Made by a program: the position numbers and the translations under genes. Positions 17,467 to 26,218 of a stretch of 64,000 bases of DNA are shown piece by piece. Numbering within the stretch: the stretch's first letter is position 1; each line of letters begins with the position of its first letter. The notes below the pieces were generated by a model that was not told the DNA's origin, searched no databases, and saw nothing but the letters and a program-made list of their open reading frames with translations. Origin of the DNA: Pacificimonas pallii (GTDB taxonomy: Bacteria > Pseudomonadota > Alphaproteobacteria > Sphingomonadales > Sphingomonadaceae). Location of the stretch: assembly GCF_019204005.1 (NCBI RefSeq), contig NZ_JAGSPA010000002.1, positions 124,001-188,000 of the forward strand, read 5' to 3'.

Positions 17467-20436
17467 TCAAGCGGTGAGCGCGTCTTCGACGAGCTGCTTT
17501 TGCTGTGCGGCGTGGCGGGATGCAATGCCGGTGGCGGGCGCCGCAGCGGGGCCGCGGCCGGCATAGACCGGACGCTGGGGTTTCACCTTTGCGCCCTGAA
17601 GCGCGCGTTCGACATAATGTTCGGTGAAGAACCAATACCCCTGATTCTTCGGTTCTTCCTGTGCCCAGACGACCGTTTCCAGGTTTTTCATGCGCTTCAG
17701 GCGGATGATCAGGGGTTCGAGCGGAAAGGGATAAAGCTGTTCGATGCGGACGATCGCGGTGTCCTTCAGGCCCATTTCATCGCGCCGTTCAGCAAGATCG
17801 TAATATACCTTGCCGGAACAGAGAATCAGGCGTTTCACATCCTTGTCGGCGATTTCGGTGCGGTCGGAAATGATGCGCTTGAAATGGGTATCGCCGGAAA
17901 GCTCCGCCAGCGTCGATGTTGCCGCCTTGTGCCGCAAAAGCGACTTCGGCGTCATGATGACGAGCGGCTTGCGGAAATCGCGGTGCATCTGCCGGCGCAG
18001 GATATGAAAATAATTTTCCGGCGTGGTGCAGTTCGCCACCTGCATATTGTCCTCCGCGCAAAGCTGTAAAAAGCGTTCGGGGCGGGCGGACGAGTGTTCC
18101 GGACCCTGGCCCTCATAGCCGTGCGGCAATAGCATGACGAGTCCGTTGGAGCGGAGCCATTTGGCCTCACCCGATGCGATAAACTGGTCGATCATGATCT
18201 GCGCGCCATTGGCAAAATCGCCAAACTGGGCCTCCCACATCACCAGGGATTTCGGGTCGGTCAGCGCATAGCCATATTCAAAGCCCAGCACGCCATATTC
18301 GGACAGCGGACTATCGTAGACCTTGAAGTTTTCGCTGATCATCTTGAGCGGGACATATTTCGACGCGTCGGTTTGATCCGTCCAGACGGCATGCCGCTGG
18401 CTGAACGTGCCGCGGCCGGAATCCTGACCGGACAGCCGCACGCCATAGTCTTCGTCGAGCAGCGATGCGAATGCGAGTGATTCCGCCGTTGCCCAGTCGA
18501 TGCCTTCGGCAGTGTCGATCGCCTTCGCGCGGGCGTCCATGACGCGCTTCAGTGTCTTGTGAATGGAGAAACTGTCGGGAACGGCGCTGATTTTTCCGAA
18601 GAGTTCGCGCAGTTTGTCCTCCGGCACGCCGGTAATCGCCGCGCGGCGATCGCCTTCCTCTCCGCCCGGCAAACCGAGGCCGACCCAGCGGCCCTCGAAC
18701 CAGTCCGCCTTGTTCGGCTTATAGCCCGGCGCCGCGTCGAAGCTTTCCTGCAGCATGTTTGTGAACGCCTCGGTCTGCGACTTCGCCCATTTGTCGTCGA
18801 TGATATTCTCATCCCGCAGCCGTTCGGCATACATGACAGAAACTTTTTTCTTTTTTCTGATCGACTTGTACATGAGCGGCTGCGTGAAGCTCGGCTCGTC
18901 GCCCTCATTGTGGCCGAAGCGGCGATAGCACCACATATCGATGATGACGTCGCGGTTGAAACGCGTACGGAACTCGGTGGCGACTTTCGTCGCAAAGGTC
19001 ACGGCCTCTGGATCATCGCCATTGACGTGGAAGATCGGCGCCTGGACGATCTTGCCCATGTCCGACGGGTAAGGGCTGGAGCGGCCGAATTGCGGACTGG
19101 TCGTGAAGCCGATCTGATTGTTGATGATGAAGTGGATGCAGCCGCCGGTATTATAGCCCTCCACCCCGGAAAAACCGAGGCATTCGGCGACCACGCCCTG
19201 CATGGCAAAGGCGGCATCGCCGTGCAGCAGGAGGGGCACGACTTCGTCGCGGGTCGTATCGCCGCGGATCTGCTGCGCCGCCCGCGTCTTGCCGAGCACG
19301 ACCGGGTTCACCGCCTCAAGATGCGACGGATTGGGGGTTAGCGAAAGATGCACTTCATTGCCGTCAAATTCGCGGTCGGTCGAGGTGCCGAGATGGTATT
19401 TCACATCGCCGGAACCGCCGACATCCTCCGGATTGGAACTGCCGCCGGCAAATTCGTGGAAGATGGCCTGGAATGGCTTCTGCATCACATTGGCAAGAAC
19501 GTTGAGGCGGCCGCGATGCGCCATGCCGATGACGATCTCCTTCGCGCCATTTGCGCCGCCAATCTTGATGATCGATTCAAGCGCGGGAACAAGCGCCTCG
19601 CCGCCATCGAGGCCGAAGCGCTTCGTTCCGACATATTTGCGGCCGAGGAAACTTTCGAATTCCTCCGCTTCGATCAGCTTGTTCAGGATGGCCTTCTTGC
19701 CCTCAGGCGTGAAGCTGATGGCAGTGTCGCGGCCCTCGACGCGCTGCTGAATGAAGCGGCGCTCGGTCCGGTCGTTGATGTGCATATATTCCGTGCCGAC
19801 ATGGCCGCAATAATTGGACTGCAATATGGGCACGAGTTCCGCGACCGTGGTCGCCTCTATGCCCATCACGCCGCCCAGATAGACGACGCGGTGCAGGTCG
19901 GCGCCGCTAAACCCATGATGCTCCGGTGTCAGTTCCACCGGCGTTTCCCGTTTCGCCAGACCGAGGGGGTCAAGGTCGGCGGCGAGATGACCGCGGACGC
20001 GATATGTGCGGATCAGCATCATCGCGTTCAGCGAATCCGTTGCAGCGCGGCGAATATCTTCCGCGGTGATCTGGCGCTTGTCGGCGGATGCAGGCGGAGA
20101 GGAGGCCGTGCCGTTCGTCTTTGGCTTTGCCGCGCCGGGTGTCATCTGCGTCGGATCGAGCGCGGCGGTCCGTTCATCCGTGGCCGTGACAGGCCAGCTG
20201 CCCCGCTGCCATGACGGTCCGGACGTATCGCCCATCTGTTCCAGACCTTCGAAATAGCGCTGCCAGTCGCTGCCGACGGAACCGGGGTTCTTATCATATT
20301 TCCGGTACATCGCCTCGATGAAGCCCGCGCCGACATTGTCGATGGCGAGACCTTCCAGAAGAGGCTGCGGATCTGTGGGATTATCGTCGAGGGCCATATT
20401 TTCGAGCCTTAAATCTGTGTCATGCCGCATCGCCAT
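17467..20436 (-). CDS. sucA: 2-Oxoglutarate dehydrogenase E1 component
   Basis: A 989-residue thiamine diphosphate enzyme that decarboxylates 2-oxoglutarate in the TCA cycle. It has the E1o N-terminal segment (FIEAMYRKYDKNPGSVGSDW), the linker region of E1o proteins, IGMAHRGRLNVLANV in the TPP-binding half, and the transketolase-like central domain with LPHGYEGQGPEHSSARPERF. The length fits the OdhA/SucA family. Starts at 20436, 20430 and 20397 are all possible; AAGG lies about 10 bases before the ATG at 20397. Transcribed as sucA-sucB. A 14-base palindrome lies just upstream. Confidence 0.97.
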   Translation of the reverse strand: MAMRHDTDLRLENMALDDNPTDPQPLLEGLAIDNVGAGFIEAMYRKYDKNPGSVGSDWQRYFEGLEQMGDTSGPSWQRGSWPVTATDERTAALDPTQMTPGAAKPKTNGTASSPPASADKRQITAEDIRRAATDSLNAMMLIRTYRVRGHLAADLDPLGLAKRETPVELTPEHHGFSGADLHRVVYLGGVMGIEATTVAELVPILQSNYCGHVGTEYMHINDRTERRFIQQRVEGRDTAISFTPEGKKAILNKLIEAEEFESFLGRKYVGTKRFGLDGGEALVPALESIIKIGGANGAKEIVIGMAHRGRLNVLANVMQKPFQAIFHEFAGGSSNPEDVGGSGDVKYHLGTSTDREFDGNEVHLSLTPNPSHLEAVNPVVLGKTRAAQQIRGDTTRDEVVPLLLHGDAAFAMQGVVAECLGFSGVEGYNTGGCIHFIINNQIGFTTSPQFGRSSPYPSDMGKIVQAPIFHVNGDDPEAVTFATKVATEFRTRFNRDVIIDMWCYRRFGHNEGDEPSFTQPLMYKSIRKKKKVSVMYAERLRDENIIDDKWAKSQTEAFTNMLQESFDAAPGYKPNKADWFEGRWVGLGLPGGEEGDRRAAITGVPEDKLRELFGKISAVPDSFSIHKTLKRVMDARAKAIDTAEGIDWATAESLAFASLLDEDYGVRLSGQDSGRGTFSQRHAVWTDQTDASKYVPLKMISENFKVYDSPLSEYGVLGFEYGYALTDPKSLVMWEAQFGDFANGAQIMIDQFIASGEAKWLRSNGLVMLLPHGYEGQGPEHSSARPERFLQLCAEDNMQVANCTTPENYFHILRRQMHRDFRKPLVIMTPKSLLRHKAATSTLAELSGDTHFKRIISDRTEIADKDVKRLILCSGKVYYDLAERRDEMGLKDTAIVRIEQLYPFPLEPLIIRLKRMKNLETVVWAQEEPKNQGYWFFTEHYVERALQGAKVKPQRPVYAGRGPAAAPATGIASRHAAQQKQLVEDALTA

Positions 20437-20462
20437 CTGTGCGCATGTTCCCTCCCCCGAAC

Positions 20463-20476
20463 GCTGCGTACGCAGC
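20463..20476. promoter_or_regulatory. 14-base perfect palindrome upstream of sucA
   Basis: GCTGCGTACGCAGC reads the same on both strands and lies 27 bases before the sucA start at 20436, in a 164-base gap. The position suits an operator overlapping the promoter or leader of the sucAB operon. On the sucA strand a loose TTGAAG is visible upstream at about 20503-20508, but I find no good -10 box. The identity of any binding protein is unknown. Confidence 0.35.
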
Positions 20477-20600
20477 TTAGTGCCTTAGCGCCTGTGAAAA
20501 GGGCTTCAACCGGGGGAATTAACCGACGCGACATCTTGTGCGGCATTCTTTTTTGTAACGGGAACAGGTTTCCGGAATCTCTCCAGCTCTGAAGCGGCCT

Positions 20601-21476
20601 TTACGCATCCGGCGTCACGCGGACGCGCTCGACGCGGCGCTCGTCAGCGGCCAGCACCGTGAACGACCAGCCCTCGGGATGGGAGACTGTCGCACCGACC
20701 TCGGGCACCTCGCCCTCAAGCATGAAGATGAGCCCGCCGACCGTATCGATGTCGCCGTCGACCGCCCCGACCAGGTCGGTGGCGAGTCGTTCCTCGAGCG
20801 CATGAATGTCGAGACGGGCATCAGCCTCGTAAACGCCATTTGGCAGCGCCAGCAGGGCTTCTTCCTCGGGCTCGTCATGTTCATCCTCAATATCACCGAC
20901 GATTTCCTCAACGATATCCTCGACGGTGACGAGGCCGTCCGTGCCGCCATATTCATCGACGACCATGGCCATATGGGTACGGCCCGCCCGCATACGGGCG
21001 AGAAGGTCAAGAACGCGCATCGCGAAGGGAACGAACAATACGGGGCGCATGATGCTTTCAATGGGGACGTCCGCATCGCGGCCTTTTTCGGCGATGACAT
21101 TATAGGCGTCCTTCACGTGCACCATGCCGAGAATACGGTCGAAATCGCCGGTATAGATGGGCAGCCGGCTGTGCCCCGCCTCCGCAAAGGCCTGCACCAG
21201 CTCGGCAAAACTGCCTGTGGCACTGAAGCCGATAATGTCGCCGCGCGGGACCATGATGTCGCCTGCGCGGCGTTCGCCAAAATCAAGGAGATTGCGGATC
21301 ATCGTGCGCTCGTCGGAACTCAGGTCGCCGGCGACCGATGTCGTCTCGGTCTCGTGCTCCTCCAGGGCTTCCTCTATGGATTCACGCAGCGTCGCATCGC
21401 CGCGCCCGAATAGCATGGTCTTCAGGAATCGAAGCGCGGGGCGCGTGGCAGGCTGGTCTGGCAGGGGGTTAGCCAT
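20601..21476 (-). CDS. CorC/HlyC-type CBS-domain protein
   Basis: A 291-residue soluble protein without transmembrane helices: two CBS domains (about 65-190) with RRAGDIMVPRGDIIGF and MVVDEYGGTDGLVTVEDIVEE, then a C-terminal CorC_HlyC transporter-associated domain (about 205-288). These are the E. coli CorC/YbeX hallmarks, linked to magnesium or cobalt handling and ribosome maturation. The gene order phoH-ybeY-corC matches the conserved ybeZ-ybeY-ybeX cluster, supporting a YbeX-like role. The start codon overlaps the ybeY stop by one base (TAATG). Confidence 0.93.
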   Translation of the reverse strand: MANPLPDQPATRPALRFLKTMLFGRGDATLRESIEEALEEHETETTSVAGDLSSDERTMIRNLLDFGERRAGDIMVPRGDIIGFSATGSFAELVQAFAEAGHSRLPIYTGDFDRILGMVHVKDAYNVIAEKGRDADVPIESIMRPVLFVPFAMRVLDLLARMRAGRTHMAMVVDEYGGTDGLVTVEDIVEEIVGDIEDEHDEPEEEALLALPNGVYEADARLDIHALEERLATDLVGAVDGDIDTVGGLIFMLEGEVPEVGATVSHPEGWSFTVLAADERRVERVRVTPDA

Positions 21477-21988
21477 TAGCCGTCAACCCGATCCTGATAG
21501 GGGTCAGCGATGCCGAAACGCGCAAGGATCGTCGTTTCCAGCTGTTCCATGTCGATCGCCTCGGCCTCCAGTTCATGATCATAGCCGACAATATGCAAGG
21601 TTCCATGTACGATAAGGTGTGTGGCGTGGTCGATGAGTGAAATGCGCTTGTCCGCCGCTTCCCGCGCGCAGGTTTCCGCCGCAAGCGCGATATCGCCAAG
21701 CAGCACTTCACCGTCATCCGTATTTGTGAGCCCGGCAAGAAGATCGCGCTGGACTGCGGGAAAGCTGAGCACGTTGGTGGGCCTGTCCTTGCCGCGATAT
21801 TGCCTGTTCAGTTTCCGTACCTCGACATCATCGGTAAAGCGCACGGCGAGTTCGCAGGCCATGTCGTCGTCAACGAGATACCCATAGGGGGTGGCGCGGA
21901 TCGCAGCTTCGGCAGCCTCTGCGGCGCGGGCCGGCCAATCGAATTCCGGCCAGTCACCCGCCGCAATCTCTATGTCGACGTCAAGCAT
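21476..21988 (-). CDS. ybeY: Endoribonuclease YbeY, rRNA maturation factor
   Basis: A 170-residue single-strand endoribonuclease needed for 16S rRNA 3' end maturation and ribosome quality control. The zinc site HGTLHIVGYDH (HGxLHxxGYDH) is intact near residue 125, and LNRQYRGKDRPTNVLSFP is the conserved N-terminal half motif. The frame is open up to 22051, but the ATG at 21988 begins close to the conserved region (MLDVDIEI) and overlaps the phoH stop by 8 bases, typical of this cluster, so I chose it. Confidence 0.95.
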   Translation of the reverse strand: MLDVDIEIAAGDWPEFDWPARAAEAAEAAIRATPYGYLVDDDMACELAVRFTDDVEVRKLNRQYRGKDRPTNVLSFPAVQRDLLAGLTNTDDGEVLLGDIALAAETCAREAADKRISLIDHATHLIVHGTLHIVGYDHELEAEAIDMEQLETTILARFGIADPYQDRVDG

Positions 21989-22994
21989 CGCCGCCCTCAT
22001 AAGCCGCGACAATGCGGCCCACGATCGGTGCGCGTACGACATCGCTGACACCGAAATGGACGGTGGCTATGCCTTCGATGTCCTCCAGACGGGACACGGC
22101 GTCGGCAAGACCGGAGCGACCGGGATCGGGCAGGTCGACCTGCTTGGGATCGCCGCAAACGACCATACGGCTGTTTTCACCGAAACGCGTAAGGAACATC
22201 TTCATCTGCTGCGGCGTCGTATTCTGAGCCTCGTCGAGAATGATGAAACTGTTCGCGAGGGTACGGCCCCGCATGAAAGCGAGCGGGGCGATCTCAATCT
22301 CTCCCGATGCGATGCGGCGTTCGACCTGATCGGCCGGCAGCATATCGTAAAGCGCGTCATAGAGCGGCCGGAGATAGGGATCGACCTTGTCCTTCATATC
22401 GCCGGGGAGGAAACCGAGACGCTCGCCCGCCTCGACCGCGGGGCGGGACAGGATCAACCGGTCGACACTGCCGGTGATCAGCTGCGACACGGCCTGGGCG
22501 ACGGCGACATAGGTCTTGCCGGTACCCGCGGGACCGAGGGCGAAGATAATATCCTCCGCTGCGAGCGCCTGCATATAGTGCAGCTGGCGCGGCGTTCTGG
22601 GAACAATGGTCTTTTTTCGTGTGCGGATGGCAATTTGCGGACGCTCCGCTCGCTTGCCTTTCTTTTCAAGACCTTCGAGCAGAGGTGTGCCCGCCATCGC
22701 AATGGCGGTTTCCACATCGGCAACGGTCACATTGCCGCCCTGCATCAGCTTTCCATGCAGTTCCTGCAGCACATCGCGGGCCTGCGCGGCGGGTTCGGCG
22801 GTCCCCTCGATCGTCACGCGGTCACCGCGCGCGGCGATGTAGACGCCAAGGCGGTTTTCAATGGCAATCAGATTCTGGTCATATTGGCCAAATAGCGGAC
22901 CGAGGAGCTCTGGCCGATCAAATCGCAATTCCAGACGCGCTGGATCGGCCGGCGCCGGGATGTCGGCATCAGAAGCCTTTCGTTTATGGGCCAC
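21981..22994 (-). CDS. PhoH-like ATPase (YbeZ)
   Basis: A 337-residue PhoH family ATPase. An N-terminal KH-like segment (residues about 20-90) precedes the P-loop GPAGTGKTYVAVAQ near residue 155 and the Walker B region SFIILDEAQNTTPQQMKMFL, followed by GDPKQVDLP. YbeZ/PhoH proteins act with YbeY in RNA metabolism and ribosome maturation. It starts immediately after the miaB stop and overlaps ybeY, forming the phoH-ybeY-corC unit downstream of miaB. Confidence 0.94.
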   Translation of the reverse strand: MAHKRKASDADIPAPADPARLELRFDRPELLGPLFGQYDQNLIAIENRLGVYIAARGDRVTIEGTAEPAAQARDVLQELHGKLMQGGNVTVADVETAIAMAGTPLLEGLEKKGKRAERPQIAIRTRKKTIVPRTPRQLHYMQALAAEDIIFALGPAGTGKTYVAVAQAVSQLITGSVDRLILSRPAVEAGERLGFLPGDMKDKVDPYLRPLYDALYDMLPADQVERRIASGEIEIAPLAFMRGRTLANSFIILDEAQNTTPQQMKMFLTRFGENSRMVVCGDPKQVDLPDPGRSGLADAVSRLEDIEGIATVHFGVSDVVRAPIVGRIVAAYEGGDA

Positions 22995-24320
22995 TTAGGC
23001 GGCTTTCCTTTCCTGCAGGATACCGGCGAGCGAATTGGGGCCCGCGCTTTCGATGTGAGCTGTGACGATATCGCCGATCTTTGCGCCATCTGCGTACAGG
23101 TGGACGCTTTGCAGCCATGGGGTCTTGCCGATCAACTGGCCCGCATGCTTGCCTGGACGCTCCAGCAGGACGTCAGTCGCCGTATCGACGGTAGCGGCGT
23201 TGAAGGCAAGCTGCTGGTCGTTGAGCAGCGCCTGCAGGCGGGCGAGCCGGTCCACCTTCACCGTCTCGTCGATCTGGTCCGCCATTTCAGCGGCAGGCGT
23301 GCCGGGGCGCGGGCTGTATTTGAAACTGTAGGCCTGCGCATAATTGGTCCGCCGCACGATCTCGAGCGTGTCTTCGAACTCTGCCTCGGTCTCGCCCGGG
23401 AAACCGACGATGAAGTCGCCGGAGATTGCCATATCGGGGCGGATACGGCGCAGCGCGTCGATGCTCTTCAGATAGCTATCCGCCGTGTGGCTGCGATTCA
23501 TCGCTTTCAGGATGCGGTCGCTGCCGGATTGCACGGGAAGGTGCAGGAAGGGCATCAACGCATCGATTTCGCCGTGCGCCGCGATCAGCTCGTCCGTCAT
23601 GTCTGCGGGATGGCTCGTCATGTAACGGATGCGGGCGATGCCGGGAATATTTGCGACGCGCGCGATAAGGTCGGCAAACCCGGTACCCGATGCGTCGCGA
23701 TAGGCATTGACGTTCTGCCCGAGCAGAACAATCTCGCGGGCACCGCCATCAGCGAGTTTCCGAGTCTCCTCGATCAGCACATTCGCTGGCCGGGAGACCT
23801 CCGCACCGCGCGTATAGGGGACAACGCAATAAGTGCAGAACTTATCGCATCCCTCCTGTACGGTGAGAAAGCTGGAGGGTGCGGCCTTGCGCGCGGTACC
23901 GAGCGCCGTGAACTTTTCGAGTGTGGGAAGGTCGGTATCGACGCGCCGCTCCCCCTTCACTGCTGCGCCGACCATTTCGGGGAGGCGATGATAAGCCTGC
24001 GGACCGACGATCAGGTCGACCGCTGGCGCGCGGGCCGCGATTTCCGCACCCTCGGCCTGTGCGACACAACCGGCAACCGCGATCATCGATCTTTCGCCGC
24101 TTTTGCGCCCGGCCTTTTCGATGCGGCCGATTTCGGAATAGACCTTCTCGGACGCCTTTTCACGGATGTGGCAGGTGTTCAGCACGACAAGGTCGGCCTC
24201 CGCCTGTGTCGCGGCAGGGGAAAGGCCGTCCGCCTCCAAAAGCTCGCCCATGCGCTCCGCGTCATAGACGTTCATCTGGCAGCCATAGCTTTTGACGAAG
24301 TAGGATTTTGGCTGTTTCAC
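22995..24320 (-). CDS. miaB: tRNA-2-methylthio-N6-dimethylallyladenosine synthase MiaB
   Basis: A radical SAM methylthiotransferase that adds the 2-methylthio group to i6A37 of tRNAs. The N-terminal UPF0004 domain carries three auxiliary-cluster cysteines (SYGCQMN, LNTCHIRE, VAGCVAQ); the radical SAM motif is GCDKFCTYCVVPYTRG; a TRAM domain ends the protein. The open frame reaches 24413. I place the start at GTG 24320, where MKQPKSYFVKSYGCQMNVYD fits the usual MiaB N-terminus; GTG at 24338 and ATG at 24374 are alternatives, the latter overlapping plsC. Located between plsC and phoH on the same strand, as in many alphaproteobacteria. Confidence 0.94.
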   Translation of the reverse strand: MKQPKSYFVKSYGCQMNVYDAERMGELLEADGLSPAATQAEADLVVLNTCHIREKASEKVYSEIGRIEKAGRKSGERSMIAVAGCVAQAEGAEIAARAPAVDLIVGPQAYHRLPEMVGAAVKGERRVDTDLPTLEKFTALGTARKAAPSSFLTVQEGCDKFCTYCVVPYTRGAEVSRPANVLIEETRKLADGGAREIVLLGQNVNAYRDASGTGFADLIARVANIPGIARIRYMTSHPADMTDELIAAHGEIDALMPFLHLPVQSGSDRILKAMNRSHTADSYLKSIDALRRIRPDMAISGDFIVGFPGETEAEFEDTLEIVRRTNYAQAYSFKYSPRPGTPAAEMADQIDETVKVDRLARLQALLNDQQLAFNAATVDTATDVLLERPGKHAGQLIGKTPWLQSVHLYADGAKIGDIVTAHIESAGPNSLAGILQERKAA

Positions 24321-24357
24321 AGGTACCGAGTCGGCCACGCCGGATGTGAGTCGATTG

Positions 24358-25110
24358 TCATGCAGGCCTAACATAGTCGCGCATGGCCTGCCTGTAACCC
24401 CTAGCGATCTCATCTGCGACGGCGCGTGTCAGGTGCTTGCGGTCCTCAAAGGCTTCCGGGTCGAGCGATTCATGAAACGTCACATCGACGCGCACCGCGC
24501 GCAGACGCAGGAATTGCCTGACGGAATCCGCTATTCCGAAATGGCCAAGCCACGCCACCTGCGGGAACCTGCCGCGAAAAACCGGCATGGACCGGACCCG
24601 GGTATAGGCAATGGAGACCGGTTGAATCCGGACGTCCCGCAGCCCGCTTTCCGCCAATCCGACAAGTAATGAGGATTTGAACGGCAGCGGACGCCGAAGG
24701 TCGCTGGTGGTCCCCTCGGGAAACAGGATCAGACTGTCGCCGGAACGCAAGGCCGCCGTGATCTCGCCCGCCTGCCGGACCGCAGAGCGTCTGTCGCCGC
24801 GTTCAACATATATGGTGCGCTGCAGGTCGCAGAAGAAATCGAGGAAAGGGTCGTCGGACATTTCCGACTTTGCCACAAAGCGTGCACGGATGAGGCAGCC
24901 CAGCGTGGGAATGTCGGCCCAGCTGATATGATTGGCCAAATAAAGAACGGTCCCACGCGCGCGGCGGCCGTGGCTTTTGACGGTAATACCGCATGCCCAG
25001 CACACCAGCCGGTGAAACGGTTTCGTCAGCCAAGGCTGACGATCCGGCAGTATCTTTCGCATGATCCATGCAAAAGGTACCAGCAGCGCGGCAATGAGAA
25101 GCAGCGGCAC
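24358..25110 (-). CDS. plsC: 1-Acylglycerol-3-phosphate O-acyltransferase family (PlsC-like)
   Basis: A 250-residue membrane-associated lysophospholipid acyltransferase. NHISWAD gives the NHxxxxD catalytic motif at about residue 60 and FPEGTTSD the acceptor-binding EGT motif at about 130; an N-terminal hydrophobic helix (1-17) anchors it. It would make phosphatidic acid or remodel lysolipids at the inner membrane. The start is GTG at 25110 with GGGAG 6 bases upstream. The frame stays open for 26 more codons to a CTG overlapping the fur stop, which I judge less likely. It follows fur by 74 bases. Confidence 0.9.
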   Translation of the reverse strand: MPLLLIAALLVPFAWIMRKILPDRQPWLTKPFHRLVCWACGITVKSHGRRARGTVLYLANHISWADIPTLGCLIRARFVAKSEMSDDPFLDFFCDLQRTIYVERGDRRSAVRQAGEITAALRSGDSLILFPEGTTSDLRRPLPFKSSLLVGLAESGLRDVRIQPVSIAYTRVRSMPVFRGRFPQVAWLGHFGIADSVRQFLRLRAVRVDVTFHESLDPEAFEDRKHLTRAVADEIARGYRQAMRDYVRPA

Positions 25111-25184
25111 GACGCGCTCCCACGGGATACGATGATGCGCCTCGCTGTGAAAAACGCCGGGGTCGGGCAGGGTGTCCGCCTTGC

Positions 25185-25610
25185 TCAGGACTTGTCCTTC
25201 AGCTTGCGGCCATACAGTTCCATGCGGTGATCGACGAGTTCGAAACCGAGCTTTTCGGCAATTTTCCTTTGTAGCTCTTCAAGCTCCTCATCATGAAATT
25301 CGACGACCTCGCCGGATTCCACGTCGATCAAGTGATCGTGATGCTCTTCAGGGGTCGGCTCGTAGCGGGCGCGGCCATCCCGGAAATCATGGCGTTCGAG
25401 GATCCCGACTTCCTCGAACAGGCGTACCGTCCGGTACACCGTCGCAATCGAGATTTTCGGATCGACCTTTGACGCGCGGGCGTAAAGTTCCTCGACATCG
25501 GGGTGATCGTCGGCCTTGCTGAGGACGCGCGCAATGACGCGCCGCTGGTCAGTAATACGCAGCCCGCGTTCAGCGCTGAGCGCTTCAAGATCGATCTTGG
25601 TCGAGGTCAT
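25185..25610 (-). CDS. fur: Fur family transcriptional regulator
   Basis: A 141-residue metal-responsive repressor. The N-terminal winged helix contains ISIATVYRTVRLFEEVGIL, the DNA-recognition segment, and the hinge-metal region HHDHLIDVESGEVVEF follows. The cysteine pair (HLICxxC) of enterobacterial Fur is replaced by aspartate and valine-serine, as is usual in alphaproteobacterial Fur/Mur, so it may sense iron or manganese through histidines and carboxylates. Upstream on its strand is a weak TTGCGG-17-CTAGAA box. It follows mucR and precedes plsC and miaB. Confidence 0.93.
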   Translation of the reverse strand: MTSTKIDLEALSAERGLRITDQRRVIARVLSKADDHPDVEELYARASKVDPKISIATVYRTVRLFEEVGILERHDFRDGRARYEPTPEEHHDHLIDVESGEVVEFHDEELEELQRKIAEKLGFELVDHRMELYGRKLKDKS

Positions 25611-25709
25611 AATAAAGAAGGAGCACCTTTTCCCATTGAAAACGATGCCCCTTCTAGGCTCTTGGCATGCCTTGCCGCAAGTGCCGGGCGCGCTGACACG
25701 CCAGCAATG

Positions 25710-26129
25710 CTATTTACGGCGAGTGCGCGTCTTTTTCGTGCCAAGCCCGATTTTCTTGGCGAGTTCACGGCGCTGCTTCGCATAGTTGGGCGCGACCATC
25801 GGATAGTCGCTCGGCAGGTTCCATTTCCGGCGATAGTCGTCCGGTGTCATGCCGTAGCTGGTCATCAAGTGACGTTTCAGCATTTTCAGTTTCTTGCCGT
25901 CCTCAAGGCAGACAATATAGTCGGGCTTGATCGACGCGCGGACGGAAACCGCTGGTTCCTGTGCAACTTCTTCTTCGCTGCCGGGGTCGAGTTTCGCCAG
26001 CGTGTTGTAAACCTGCTCGATCAGCGTGGGCAGATCGCTGACCGCGACCGTGTTGTTGCCGACATGGGCTGAAACGATTTCAGCCGTAATGCCAAGCAGG
26101 TCTTCGTGCATATTGATTTCTTCAGTCAT
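25710..26129 (-). CDS. MucR/Ros family zinc-finger transcriptional regulator
   Basis: A 139-residue protein of the alphaproteobacterial MucR/Ros family. SIKPDYIVCLEDGKKLKMLKRHL is the prokaryotic zinc-finger region (split here only to quote it): a single cysteine (YIVCLEDG) and the histidine of KRHL are visible; the second Cys position is aspartate, as in zinc-lacking MucR/Ml relatives. MTPDDYRRKWNLPSDYPMVA follows, also typical. MucR proteins bind AT-rich sites, organise chromatin and control exopolysaccharide, motility and cell cycle genes. GGAG lies 6 bases before the ATG at 26129. A T8 tract in its own leader could be an autoregulatory site. Confidence 0.9.
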   Translation of the reverse strand: MTEEINMHEDLLGITAEIVSAHVGNNTVAVSDLPTLIEQVYNTLAKLDPGSEEEVAQEPAVSVRASIKPDYIVCLEDGKKLKMLKRHLMTSYGMTPDDYRRKWNLPSDYPMVAPNYAKQRRELAKKIGLGTKKTRTRRK

Positions 26130-26181
26130 GTAACGCTCCGTCTACTAAAAAAAACCGGTACCGGAATGGACCTAGGCGACG

Positions 26182-26210
26182 CATATGTCGTCACACTGTT
26201 GAAAAGGCAA
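26182..26210 (-). promoter_or_regulatory. Candidate mucR promoter
   Basis: On the minus strand TTGCCT (26205-26210) and CATATG (26182-26187) are separated by 17 bases and lie 53-81 bases before the mucR ATG. The leader between them and the gene contains CCGGTACCGG (26155-26164) directly followed by eight T residues on this strand (26147-26154). The boxes match the consensus only partly. Confidence 0.35.
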
Positions 26211-26218
26211 ACCCAAAC

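Noticed and set aside
22986-24371. Plus-strand open frame of 461 codons
   Set aside because: Antisense to miaB, which has full radical SAM and UPF0004 motifs. Shadow frame.
25108-25188. A third CTGA junction: plsC frame open from GTG 25110 up to a CTG overlapping the fur stop
   Set aside because: GTG 25110 has GGGAG 6 bases upstream and begins a sensible hydrophobic N-terminus, so the CTG is not needed. AAGGA lies 6 bases before the CTG, so it is not impossible, but I do not count it.
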